Of a stretch of 59,733 nt of DNA, positions 27,455 to 36,566 are shown piece by piece. A program made the position numbers and the translations under genes. The number at the start of each line of letters is the position of its first letter. Position 1 is the stretch's first letter. Source of the DNA: Planctomycetota bacterium (GTDB lineage Bacteria; Planctomycetota; UBA1135; UBA2386); contig JAPYTD010000010.1 in NCBI GenBank assembly GCA_029936315.1, positions 33,135-92,867 on the forward strand, given 5' to 3'. The notes beneath the pieces were generated by a model, which was not told the DNA's origin, searched no databases, and saw nothing but the letters and a program-made list of their open reading frames with translations.

Positions 27455-28429
27455 GTGAAGCTGCGTGTTCTAAATGCCGGAGACGTGCGCCGAGCCTTGC
27501 CGATGGCGGACGCGATCGCGGCGAGTCGTGAAGCGTTTGTTGCGTTGGCCAGCGGCACTGTTGCGGCGCCGCCGCGCGTGCACTTGATCGAAGGCGACCG
27601 CACGACGCTGTTGATGGGTGCCGGTGGCGGTGGTGCTGGTCGCATCGCCAAGGTCGTGAGCGTCTTTCCCGGCAACCGGGATCGCGGTGTGCCGGTGACC
27701 AATGGGCTCGTGCTGGTTCTCGATCCGGAGACCGGTGTCGTCCTGGGCATGTGTTGTGGGGCGACGTTGACCGCAATCCGCACCGGCGCGATCGCCGGTC
27801 TAGCCACGGATGTCCTGGCGCGAACCGATGCGAAGCTCGGCGCAGTGATCGGCGCCGGCGCACAGGCTCGCACACAGTTGTTGGCGATGACGGCAGTGCG
27901 CGAACTTCGTGAGGTTCGCGTCTACGCGCCGAGAGCGGATCGTGTTGCGGCCTTCGTAGAGGAGATGGCGCCGCAAGTTGCTTGCGAGTTGGTCGCCGTA
28001 GCTTCGAGCCGGGAAGCGGTGGCGGACGCCGATGTCGTTTCGTTGGCAACCAGCTCATCTACGCCAGTTGTTGCCGGCGATGATCTCGCGATGGGTACGC
28101 ACATCAATGGGGTCGGAAGTTTCCGGCTCGACATGCGCGAGTTAGACGAGCGTGCCGTGACCAGGTGCACCCGTATCGTCGTGGACTTGCGCGAATCGGC
28201 CTTGCACGAGGCGGGCGAACTGGTTGCTGCGGCAGAGGTTGGTGCTACCTCGAGCGAACAGTGGCTCGAACTTGGCGACCTACTCTCGGACCCGTCACGT
28301 GGTCGCATGCAGCCGGACGACATCACGTTCTTCAAATCGGTTGGCCACGCCGTGCAGGATTTGTTCGCAGCACAGCGTGCGATCGCAAATGCCGAAGCTC
28401 TTGGACTTGGTCAGCTACTCGAACTCTGA
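27455..28429 (+). CDS. Ornithine cyclodeaminase / mu-crystallin family NAD(P)-dependent enzyme
   Basis: 324 residues, GTG start. The OCD family substrate region (RVHLIEGDRTTLLMGAGGGG, AKVVSVFPGNRDRGVP) precedes the Rossmann motif GAVIGAGAQARTQLLAM. ATLTAIRTGAIAGLATD and FRLDMRELDE are also typical. Members include ornithine cyclodeaminase, alanine dehydrogenase and imine reductases; the exact reaction cannot be decided here. Cytoplasmic. It converges on aroC. Confidence 0.9.
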   Translation: MKLRVLNAGDVRRALPMADAIAASREAFVALASGTVAAPPRVHLIEGDRTTLLMGAGGGGAGRIAKVVSVFPGNRDRGVPVTNGLVLVLDPETGVVLGMCCGATLTAIRTGAIAGLATDVLARTDAKLGAVIGAGAQARTQLLAMTAVRELREVRVYAPRADRVAAFVEEMAPQVACELVAVASSREAVADADVVSLATSSSTPVVAGDDLAMGTHINGVGSFRLDMRELDERAVTRCTRIVVDLRESALHEAGELVAAAEVGATSSEQWLELGDLLSDPSRGRMQPDDITFFKSVGHAVQDLFAAQRAIANAEALGLGQLLEL

Positions 28430-28484
28430 CATGGAAGATCAAGATCTCGACGATCGAAGTCCATACGGCGGGAGGGCCGCTGCG

Positions 28485-29687
28485 CTATTCGGTCTCGTAG
28501 CCGAATCGCCACGGTGCAGCGTCCATCGGCAAGTCCGGGAACCGCAACTGCTTCAGCGAATCGAAGCGCGGCTTCATCTCGTCGAGTGAGTCGCCGCCGA
28601 GTTTTTCGGCCAGTGCGTCGGCGAGCACGATGGCAAGCATGGCTTCGGCGATCGGAACTGCGCGCGGGACCTGACAGAAGTCGCTGCGTTCGTAGTTGGT
28701 TGCCGAGGCCTGGCCCGTCGCCAGATCCACCGACTGCAGGGAAGCAATCGTCGTGGCGATCGGCTTGATCGCGGTGCGTGCGAGGATCGGGGCACCGTTG
28801 GTCATGCCGCCTTCGATGCCGCCAGCGCGATTGGTGTCGCGCACGATTCGGTCTCCGTCGGCGCGCAGTTCGTCTTGGGCTTTGGTGCCGTGCCGCAGAG
28901 TCACGTCGAACCCGCAACCAAACTCGACTCCTTTGGCGGCGTGGATGCTCATCAACGCGCCGGCGATGCGCGCGTCGATGCGACGGTCGTAGTGCACGTG
29001 GCTGCCAAGGCCGACTGGCACGCCGAGGGCGGCGACTTCGACCACGCCGCCGAGGGTATCTTTCTGCGTGATTGTGTCTTCGATTGCCTGACGCATGGCC
29101 GCGATCGCGGCTTGGTCGTGGCAGCGTACATCGTTGGCTTCGGCGGCGACGAACCGCGCCTTGAGCTGGGCCACGTCATTGAGCGGTTCTTCGTCGGCGC
29201 AGTCGACGGTGCCAATGCGGGTCACGTAGCCGCCGAGTTCGATGCCAAACTCGGCTAGCAAAGAACGGCAGGCAGTGCCAACGGCGACGCGCATCGCGGT
29301 CTCGCGGGCGGAGGCTCGTTCGAGCGACAGACGCAGTTCGCGGTAGCCGTACTTGGCGGCACCGGTCAGGTCGGCGTGACCTGGGCGCGGAACCGTCATC
29401 GCCGCGACGTCGCGATCCCGCCAGTTCGTGAAGTCAGCGTTTTGGATTACGAACGCAATCGGGCCGCCGGTTGTCTTGCCAGCCATGACGCCCGCTGTGA
29501 TGCGCGCATGGTCCGTCTCGATCTTCATGCGGCCGCCAGAACCATAGCCGCGCTGGCGGCGGCCCAACTCGCGTGAGATGGCCGCTTCATCGAGCGGCAC
29601 ACCGGCCGGCATGCCTTCGAGAATGCCGGTGAGCGATGGCCCGTGGGACTCACCGGCCGTTAGAAAACGCAATCTAGTCGTGAACAT
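28485..29687 (-). CDS. aroC: Chorismate synthase
   Basis: Last step of the shikimate pathway: EPSP to chorismate, needing reduced FMN. 400 residues from the ATG at 29687 (MFTTRLRFLTAGESHGPSLT). GESHG, RRQRGYGSGGRM, the FMN-binding RASARETAMRVAVG and GIEGGMTNGAPI are present. Length and motifs are normal. The gene is on the same strand as aroA-aroK and aroB but is separated from them by a plus-strand gene, so it is probably a separate transcript. Confidence 0.97.
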   Translation of the reverse strand: MFTTRLRFLTAGESHGPSLTGILEGMPAGVPLDEAAISRELGRRQRGYGSGGRMKIETDHARITAGVMAGKTTGGPIAFVIQNADFTNWRDRDVAAMTVPRPGHADLTGAAKYGYRELRLSLERASARETAMRVAVGTACRSLLAEFGIELGGYVTRIGTVDCADEEPLNDVAQLKARFVAAEANDVRCHDQAAIAAMRQAIEDTITQKDTLGGVVEVAALGVPVGLGSHVHYDRRIDARIAGALMSIHAAKGVEFGCGFDVTLRHGTKAQDELRADGDRIVRDTNRAGGIEGGMTNGAPILARTAIKPIATTIASLQSVDLATGQASATNYERSDFCQVPRAVPIAEAMLAIVLADALAEKLGGDSLDEMKPRFDSLKQLRFPDLPMDAAPWRFGYETE

Positions 29688-29903
29688 CGACGCGCTGACT
29701 CTAGCCCGCCGATGCGTTTGGGAACATCGGCACGCGTGAATCCGCCACTTGTGGATCGCGCCCACAGAGGCGGCGGCAGAACGCGTTCATGGCGTTACCG
29801 CGAGTCCCGTGTTTGGGGGGGTCGAGATTGTCGATGTGTGCGGCAGATCCTTCCAGTGCCTCGTGCGTCAGGCAATACTGGCTCGCCTAGCCCTTCCTAC
29901 GCC

Positions 29904-30665
29904 ATGACTGAAGCACAGCCAGATCCCGTCGCAAAGCCGACCTCCCGCCCATTCGCTGCCCTCGTGATTCTGGTCGGTGTTGCTGCGTTCGGCGCTGTGT
30001 TGTTCTTCACCAATGCGTTTGGCCTTCGCGATGCGCTGAGCGGCGCATCGGCATTGGCAGGCGAAGGCAAGGCGCGCTGCGCGGTGTCGGGGAAGGTGAT
30101 CGATCGCAGCGGCGTTCGTGTCGCCGCCGCGATGGTTCGCTGCGAGTGGGTCGTCACCACCGAGACGGGGCAGGCCAACCAAGGCATGTTCGTCATGACC
30201 ACCGACAGCGACGGCAACTATTCTGGTGAGGGTGAGTTCCAGTCCGCCTCGCTGGAGGAGGCGAACGACATCAAGGTGCAGATCACACTGCAGGCTGGCC
30301 CGCGGCTGCGCGACAGCGATCCGAGCGCGCCGATTGTCTGGACGACCGGCGCTGTCAGTGAAGCAACGAAGACGTTGCAGTTGGGCGAGCTGTTGCCGAC
30401 CGTTCCGATGCATGTCGTCGACACGACCGGCAAACCGATCAAGAAGATCTGGTACAAGTGCGTGCCTGTCTCGGGCGAACGTGACGACATGCGCGAACCC
30501 CGTCGTGAAGGGGTCTTCGAAGATGGCGTCGTGCCGTTGGCTGTGCCGCGCAAGCCGTTCCATATCAAGGTGCACGTCAAGGGCACGGGGCGTCGCACCA
30601 TGGTCGGCCCCTTTGACCCTGACAAGATGCCAGAGCGCATCGACGTCACGTTGCCGGACAGGTAG
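29904..30665 (+). CDS. Hypothetical membrane-anchored protein
   Basis: 253 residues from the ATG at 29904 (MTEAQPDPVAKPTSRPFAAL). One transmembrane anchor (ALVILVGVAAFGAVLFF), then an exported region that begins like a carboxypeptidase-regulatory fold (CAVSGKVIDRSGVRVAAAMV, DSDGNYSGEG) and a second beta-rich half (LPTVPMHVVDTTGKPIKKIW). No catalytic motif. Its 3' end overlaps the convergent aroA-aroK 3' end by 20 bp. Similar in plan to the protein at 16382-17596. Confidence 0.7.
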   Translation: MTEAQPDPVAKPTSRPFAALVILVGVAAFGAVLFFTNAFGLRDALSGASALAGEGKARCAVSGKVIDRSGVRVAAAMVRCEWVVTTETGQANQGMFVMTTDSDGNYSGEGEFQSASLEEANDIKVQITLQAGPRLRDSDPSAPIVWTTGAVSEATKTLQLGELLPTVPMHVVDTTGKPIKKIWYKCVPVSGERDDMREPRREGVFEDGVVPLAVPRKPFHIKVHVKGTGRRTMVGPFDPDKMPERIDVTLPDR

Positions 30666-32376
30666 CCCGAGTAGCTCGGAGTAGTTGCTCGGCGAGCGGC
30701 TTGTCAGCGTCGATGATGCGCGCGGCGATCTCGCGGTACATCGGCTCGCGCTTGGCTAGCACCTCCGCGACTTCGTCGATGATCGAGGCACCGGTTAGCG
30801 ATGGGCGGTGGTCGTCGTTGGCGAGTCTTTGTCGCAGCAGTTTGGCGTCCGCGCGCAACCAGACCACTGTCGCGCGATCCGTGAGGATTGCGCGCGTGGC
30901 CTCGCTTTCGATGGCGCCGCCGCCCGTTGCGATGACGTGGCCGGGCACCATTGCGTCGGCGACGATGCGCTCTTCCAGCGTGCGGAACGCGGGCCAGCTG
31001 TTTGCCTCCACAAACTCAGCGATTGGCCCATGCTCGGCGACGAAGCGTCCGTCCGTGTCGACGAACGTGCTGCCCATCTGTTTGGCCAGTGCCTTCCCGA
31101 GGGTTGTCTTGCCAGACGCCCGCATGCCGACGAGGGCAACGGCCCGGTGTTGCTTGCGCACGCGCTCAAGGTCATCCCAGAACGTCGGGTAGCTCTTGGT
31201 GACACACGCTGCGCCTTGGATCGTGATGCCGGGTGATTGCAGTCCGGCCAACGCAAATGCCATCGCCACCCGATGATCCGCTTCGGGGTCGATGCACGCG
31301 CTGCTTAGTGCCTTGCCGCCGCGCACCGTCAGGCCGTCGGGATGTTCGTCGAGGTCGACACCGAGCTTGCGCAGTTCGCGTGCCATGACCGCGATGCGGT
31401 CGCATTCTTTGACACGCACGTTGGTGGCACCGGTCAGGTGGGTCGTGCCATTGCGGAAGGCGGCGACGACCGCAAGGTTGAGGAACTGGTCGGGGATCGG
31501 CTCAACGTTGATGGTGGCTTCGCCGCTTGCCTTGAGTGCCTGCAGCACAACACCAAGTTGCTCGTCGGCTTGCCCGGAGTTGCTCGACAAGTTGCTGGCA
31601 GTGACATTGGATCCCGAGAGATGGTTGAGGCAGGTCCATGTCCCCATGCCGCTCCAATCGCCACCAACGGAGAGCTGATTTGCTGGCGGCGAGCGTGTTG
31701 GGCTGACGCGAGCGGTCGCGTCCCCAAGCGACGCGGTGACGCCGATGCGCGCAAGCAACGAGCACGTCAGTTGCGCATAGCTGCGTGACGCGAGTTCGCC
31801 AGAAAAGCTGAGCTCAAGCCCGTTCGGTAGTTGGGCTGCCACCAGTAGAAGCGACGAGACGAACTGGCTCGATAAAGTCGGGTCGATCGTAACGCGACTG
31901 CCATTGCAGGTTCCGCCGCGCACCCGCACGGGCGGGCAGCCATCGTTGGCTTGCACCTCAACACCGAGTTGTCGCCACGCAGCTACCAGCGGCTGGATTG
32001 GCCGCTTCTGCATGTGCGTGTCCCCCGTGATGACCCAATCGCCTTCGGTGATTGCCGCGACCGAAACCAAGAAGCGAAGTGCCGTGCCGGCATTGCCGCA
32101 GAACAATTCGCCGCTGCTTGTCGCGTTTGTGTTGCGTGGACCGACGCGCACGATGCCCTGCGCTTCGTCGACAAACTCCGCGACGAACCCGAGCGTCTTG
32201 AGGCCAGCAACCAGATACCGAACGTCATCGCTTGGCGATGCGCCCGCAACGATGACGGTTTGCCCGGACAGTGCTGCGGCGACCAGTAGCCGGTTGGCTT
32301 CGCTCTTACTCCCCGGCATCGCCAGGGTGGCCTCACTCGGAAAGCACAGCGCGGAGACCGACCGTGGATCCGTCAC
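30646..32376 (-). CDS. aroA-aroK: Fused EPSP synthase - shikimate kinase
   Basis: A single 576-residue frame. Residues 1 to about 407 are EPSP synthase: MPGSKSEANRLLVAAAL, GNAGTALRFLVSVAA, SSQFVSSLLLVAAQL, RVKECDRIAVMARELR and DHRVAMAFALAG. Residues about 408-576 are shikimate kinase: Walker A GMRASGKTTLG, the DTD substrate pair in STFVDTDGRF, and the ATGGGA loop. It would catalyse steps five and six of the shikimate pathway. GTG start, overlapping the aroB stop in a GTGA junction. Catalytic residues of both domains are present. Domain order and the upstream aroB reproduce the start of eukaryotic AROM. Confidence 0.94.
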   Translation of the reverse strand: MTDPRSVSALCFPSEATLAMPGSKSEANRLLVAAALSGQTVIVAGASPSDDVRYLVAGLKTLGFVAEFVDEAQGIVRVGPRNTNATSSGELFCGNAGTALRFLVSVAAITEGDWVITGDTHMQKRPIQPLVAAWRQLGVEVQANDGCPPVRVRGGTCNGSRVTIDPTLSSQFVSSLLLVAAQLPNGLELSFSGELASRSYAQLTCSLLARIGVTASLGDATARVSPTRSPPANQLSVGGDWSGMGTWTCLNHLSGSNVTASNLSSNSGQADEQLGVVLQALKASGEATINVEPIPDQFLNLAVVAAFRNGTTHLTGATNVRVKECDRIAVMARELRKLGVDLDEHPDGLTVRGGKALSSACIDPEADHRVAMAFALAGLQSPGITIQGAACVTKSYPTFWDDLERVRKQHRAVALVGMRASGKTTLGKALAKQMGSTFVDTDGRFVAEHGPIAEFVEANSWPAFRTLEERIVADAMVPGHVIATGGGAIESEATRAILTDRATVVWLRADAKLLRQRLANDDHRPSLTGASIIDEVAEVLAKREPMYREIAARIIDADKPLAEQLLRATRATCPAT

Positions 32377-33416
32377 GACATTGCTCGAGCCAGGGACTCT
32401 TCGGTCAGGTCGACGATCGCACCGGCGCCGAGCATCATTGGCACATACATCGGAACGTGTCCGCGTACCGCCTTCTTGTCATGGCGCGCGATCTCCCACA
32501 GTTTGGCTGGGTTGCGAAGGTGCGCAGGGGTATCCGTATCGACCCCGATCGCGTGCAGCAAGTCCGTCACACGTTGCGTGATCGCCGTATCAACCTTGGC
32601 GGCGCGGCACTCGGCGATCATACCCATCGCGACTGCGTGACCGTGCCGTAGCGATCCATTGGCGAGCGATTCGATGGCGTGGCCGATCGTGTGGCCAGCG
32701 TTGAGGGCTCGTCGCTTGTCGCCTTCGTGTTCATCCGCGACGACGACGGTCATCTTCATGTCGACGGCCATGGCGACCGTCTGCATCGTGGCGTCGGCAT
32801 CGCGAGTGAGTAGTGCCGGCGCGAGTTGTTCGAGTTTGGCGAAGCGGTCGGCATCGAGCACCGCGGCCTTCTTGATTACTTCGACAAGGCCCTCGCGGAA
32901 CATCTCATCCGGCAAGCTCTGCAGCCAGTCAGTGTCCATGACGATGGCATTGGGTTGGCGAATCGTGCCGAGGCGGTTCTTCAGACCGCACAGGTCGACG
33001 CCGTTTTTGCCACCGAGGGCGGCGTCGCACATCGACAGCGTGGTCGTCGGACACGAAACGAATGCAATGCCGCGCAGGTAGATCGCGGCAACGAAGCCCG
33101 CCAGGTCCGTCAACGTGCCGCCGCCGATGGCGACCATGACCGTGGCGCGGGTGGTGTTCGCAGCGTGCAGTTCTTCGGCGAGTCTCTCGACGACATTGAG
33201 GCGCTTGGCCTGAGCGTCACACGGCACGGCCAGCAGCGTCTTCGCTCCGATCAGTTGGCCGATGCGCTGCGCTTGGGAGCAGAGTGCTGCGTCGTGGATG
33301 ATGACGACGCCATCTGGCGACAGGCCTTCGACGACGGCCGCCAAACGTGCTTCGACTCCAGCGCCTACGATGACCGAGAGGCGTTGCGTCTGCTGGAGTT
33401 CGTAGTGTTGGTCCAT
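32373..33416 (-). CDS. aroB: 3-Dehydroquinate synthase
   Basis: Second step of the shikimate pathway (DAHP to 3-dehydroquinate; NAD and divalent metal). IGGGTLTDLAGFVAAIYLRG, the FVSCPTTTLSMCDAALGGKN loop, the metal-binding RRALNAGHTIGHAIE and the second His in LRHGHAVAMGM are intact. The start is uncertain: the ATG at 33416 (MDQHYELQQTQRLS) fits the family, while in-frame candidates lie up to 33458. It ends in a GTGA overlap with aroA-aroK, so the two are translationally coupled. 85 bp downstream of the S9 peptidase gene on the same strand. Confidence 0.95.
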   Translation of the reverse strand: MDQHYELQQTQRLSVIVGAGVEARLAAVVEGLSPDGVVIIHDAALCSQAQRIGQLIGAKTLLAVPCDAQAKRLNVVERLAEELHAANTTRATVMVAIGGGTLTDLAGFVAAIYLRGIAFVSCPTTTLSMCDAALGGKNGVDLCGLKNRLGTIRQPNAIVMDTDWLQSLPDEMFREGLVEVIKKAAVLDADRFAKLEQLAPALLTRDADATMQTVAMAVDMKMTVVVADEHEGDKRRALNAGHTIGHAIESLANGSLRHGHAVAMGMIAECRAAKVDTAITQRVTDLLHAIGVDTDTPAHLRNPAKLWEIARHDKKAVRGHVPMYVPMMLGAGAIVDLTEESLARAMS

Positions 33417-33500
33417 TACGGCAGCGTCTTGCATACCGCGGCCGAACCTCGCCAACAACCATGCGAGCGAATCCCTCGGCCTACATCGCCACCTACCTGA

Positions 33501-36425
33501 TCAAACGATCTTCACGCGCGGCTTCTTCTTCGGCTTGGCTGATGGCTTGTCCTTGGCCTTCTTGTCGCGGCGCTTCTTGTCCTTGATCGCCTTCTCGCGC
33601 TCCAAGAACGACGTGCCGTCGGTCATCCACTTTGGCGCAGGCTCGCCCTTGACGTAGTGGCCAAACCACTCGCGCACGCGCCAGTGGTAGTCGACTTGAT
33701 TGGGCTTCTTCGCCAGGCTGTGGTTTTCGCCTTCATAGACGAGCATCACGAGTTGTTTTTGTGCGAGTCGCGCCGCGTTGTACATCTCGATGCCTTGGTG
33801 CCAGTCAACGGCCCCATCCTTGTCGCCGAACGCAATCATCAGTGGCGTCTCGAGTGAATCCATGCCGAAGATCGGAGAGTTGGCGATGTAGGTTTCGACA
33901 TCCTGCCAAAACGGTTTGTCCATTCGGCCCTGGCTCTCGTGGAAGATGCGCGCGTCGGTGCTGCCGCTGTTCCAGTAGATCGACACCGACATGCTCATCA
34001 TGTTCGTCAATGGTGCTCCTGCGACGCCAGCAGCGAACAGGTTGGAGCGCGACACGATGAAGGCCGTCTGGTAGGCGCCCCACGAGTGGCCGACAAGGCC
34101 GACCTGATCGGGAAGGATGTCGTCACGTCCGAGCAACGCTTCGACTGCTGGCACGACACACTCGAGCGCCGACAAGCCCGGGTTCTGTGCGCGATAGACA
34201 ATGTCCGGTTGGTAGAAGAAGTAGCCGAGCGACGTGAAGACCGCCGCGTTGTACGGATTGCGTTCGGTCGGCGCCGTGTAGTTGTGCAGGTTCTGCGAGC
34301 GCTTCTCGTAGATGTAGGTGATCATCGGGTACTTCTCACCCGGCTTGTAGTTGGCTGGGTAGTACAGCGCTCCCTGCAGCTCGGTCCCGCGCGCGCTTTC
34401 GAAGTTGATCAACTCAGAGCGCGGCGTCCATGCGTACTTGCTCTGCTGCACGTTTGTCTTGGTGACCTGTCGCGGTTCGGCAAGTTCGGAACCGGCGATG
34501 AAGACGTCCGGCGAGTCGTTGACGGTTTGCTTGTTGAAGGCATAGACGTCGGCGTACTTCGCCTTCTGCAAGCTGCTGATTCTGGCGTCTTCGAACCGTA
34601 GTTGTTCGATCTTGGCGACCGTCGACGTGCGCCTACTGATCGCCATCATCTCAAGCTTGCACTTCGCGAAGCCGGACTTCTTGGTGCGTTCGCCGTTGAT
34701 GGCCAGGTAGAGCGGTTTGGACTTGTCGACCCAGTCTTCTTCGGGGTCGAGGTCGAGCAAGCGGTACCGGATCTGTTTCGACGCACCGGCTGTCAAGCGA
34801 TCGGCAAACGGCTGGTCGAGATGGATCTCCCAGAGATCGAATCGTGAGTTGACGAAGACCGAACTCGAATCCTTGTTCCAGCCGGCAATGCCATAGGGAG
34901 GGTTCTCGTCGGTCAAGACGCCACGCTCATCGTTGATGAAGTCGCCTTTGAGGCGAGCGGTCAGGTTGCGGGACGTGTTCTTGCGCAGATCGTAGGCGTG
35001 CAGGCCGTCGTCCTTGACGAACAACAGGTAGTTGCTGTCGGGGCTGCCACCGAGCACGAACTTGTGCCGCTCGAGGATGCGTGAGCGATCGCCCGTGCGG
35101 GTGTTGACGACGTAGACGTCGGATAGCACGGGGCCAAACATCGCCTCGCGTTTGTGCCGCGTTGTGTCACGGCCAATCGCGGTGTTGCCGCCTTCCATCA
35201 CCGAAACCGAATCGACCGTGTCATCACTGAGTCGCACGAACTTGCTGTCGTCGAACCAGAACGCGCACAGATGGCTCTTGCGGCGGTCGCGCGCGGCTTG
35301 CTTCTTCTGTTGGGGGATGATGCGCGCATCCTTGGCGTGCCAAACGTCGACTCCGGCCGGCTCCTTCAAGGAGTCGCGCAGGCTCTTGTTGTCCTTGTCC
35401 TTCTTGGCGTCGGGCTTTGGCTCTTCATCTGGCCTTGGCTCTGCGTCTGGAAGGTCTTCCGCCTCTGGCTTCGCGTCGGTCTCGGAGTCCGCTTCGGGCT
35501 TGGGTTGCATGTCCCACGGGCGGATGCCAAAGAACACCGCGTCGCCGGCCTTGTGCCACTGCGGCGAGCGCGAAACGACGCGCATGCCATCGGGGAATGA
35601 CTCGTCTTCGCGATGATCAAACATCGCCTTCTTGGCCGCATTCGTGCCGAGGTTGTGCCAGGTGATCACGACGTGACTGGGCTCTTCGTCGTCTTCTTCC
35701 TTGTGATCCGTGATCCGCAAAAACGCGAGGTCGGTCGAGTCCTTGCGCCACGATATTCCGGTGTAGCGCGCCTTGTGCGAATCGAGCACGCGCAGCATGC
35801 CAGTATCCGCGTGCAGCACCGTGACGCTGCCACCGACCATGTCTTCGGTGTCGATGACCATCGCCAGCAGGTTGGCCTCCTTGCACCACTGGTAGGAGCC
35901 GATGTTGCCAAAGCACATCTCCGTACCCGTTGCGATGTCGCGCACCACAAGGTCGGAGCCACCCTTCTTCTGGCCGGTCTTCTGGTAGCGCTTCAGCGCG
36001 ACGTGCTTGCCGTCCTTGCTAAACTGAAACGCCGACACGCCATCGATCTTGACCGTGTCACCGGTCGACAGATCACGCAGCGCGAACTTGTTGCGCACTG
36101 GCTTCTTGGCCTTCTTCATCTTCTCGCGCTTCTCCGGCGAGACACCGATCAGGTAACCGAGCCAACGTGAGTCATCGCTAAACCGAGCGCTGCTGGCGTT
36201 GGCAAAAGCTTCGCGCTCGTTCTTGTCGATGTTGGCAAGGCGCGTCTCGTTGTTGCCGTTGGTGCGGCGAACGTTGTAGGCGAGCCACTTGCCGTCCGGC
36301 GACAACGTGCCGGAGCCGCGCAGGGACTCCCATTGGCCATAGTCCTTCGCCAGCAAGGGTTGCGGTTCTTGGGCCGAAGCGATTGCGCCGAGTGCGGCGA
36401 GACAAAGCATCAGAAGGGGTCGCAT
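33501..36425 (-). CDS. S9-family prolyl-oligopeptidase-like secreted serine peptidase
   Basis: 974 residues with signal peptide (MRPLLMLCLAALGAIASAQ). Residues about 30-650 form a beta-propeller-like region; an acidic Pro/Glu/Asp-rich insertion (around residues 305-345) is followed by a Lys-rich run. The C-terminal hydrolase domain shows GLVGHSWGAYQTAFIVSR with the nucleophile Ser, IAFGDKDGAVDWHQG with the Asp, and VYEGENHSLAKK with the His. The protein ends in a strongly basic tail (KKRRDKKAKD, KPKKKPRVK). The triad is complete, so it should cleave oligopeptides outside the cytoplasm. Confidence 0.9.
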   Translation of the reverse strand: MRPLLMLCLAALGAIASAQEPQPLLAKDYGQWESLRGSGTLSPDGKWLAYNVRRTNGNNETRLANIDKNEREAFANASSARFSDDSRWLGYLIGVSPEKREKMKKAKKPVRNKFALRDLSTGDTVKIDGVSAFQFSKDGKHVALKRYQKTGQKKGGSDLVVRDIATGTEMCFGNIGSYQWCKEANLLAMVIDTEDMVGGSVTVLHADTGMLRVLDSHKARYTGISWRKDSTDLAFLRITDHKEEDDEEPSHVVITWHNLGTNAAKKAMFDHREDESFPDGMRVVSRSPQWHKAGDAVFFGIRPWDMQPKPEADSETDAKPEAEDLPDAEPRPDEEPKPDAKKDKDNKSLRDSLKEPAGVDVWHAKDARIIPQQKKQAARDRRKSHLCAFWFDDSKFVRLSDDTVDSVSVMEGGNTAIGRDTTRHKREAMFGPVLSDVYVVNTRTGDRSRILERHKFVLGGSPDSNYLLFVKDDGLHAYDLRKNTSRNLTARLKGDFINDERGVLTDENPPYGIAGWNKDSSSVFVNSRFDLWEIHLDQPFADRLTAGASKQIRYRLLDLDPEEDWVDKSKPLYLAINGERTKKSGFAKCKLEMMAISRRTSTVAKIEQLRFEDARISSLQKAKYADVYAFNKQTVNDSPDVFIAGSELAEPRQVTKTNVQQSKYAWTPRSELINFESARGTELQGALYYPANYKPGEKYPMITYIYEKRSQNLHNYTAPTERNPYNAAVFTSLGYFFYQPDIVYRAQNPGLSALECVVPAVEALLGRDDILPDQVGLVGHSWGAYQTAFIVSRSNLFAAGVAGAPLTNMMSMSVSIYWNSGSTDARIFHESQGRMDKPFWQDVETYIANSPIFGMDSLETPLMIAFGDKDGAVDWHQGIEMYNAARLAQKQLVMLVYEGENHSLAKKPNQVDYHWRVREWFGHYVKGEPAPKWMTDGTSFLEREKAIKDKKRRDKKAKDKPSAKPKKKPRVKIV

Positions 36426-36566
36426 TGCACCCGCAGCATACTGTCTCGCCTTAACCGCTATGGCACGGCAGGGTTCCCTGGTACGGGCCCGTTACTTTGT
36501 TACTGCGAGCCGCCAGGATGGCCGGCGCACGTTGCTGGTTCGCAAGTGGGTCGGCGATGTCGACAA

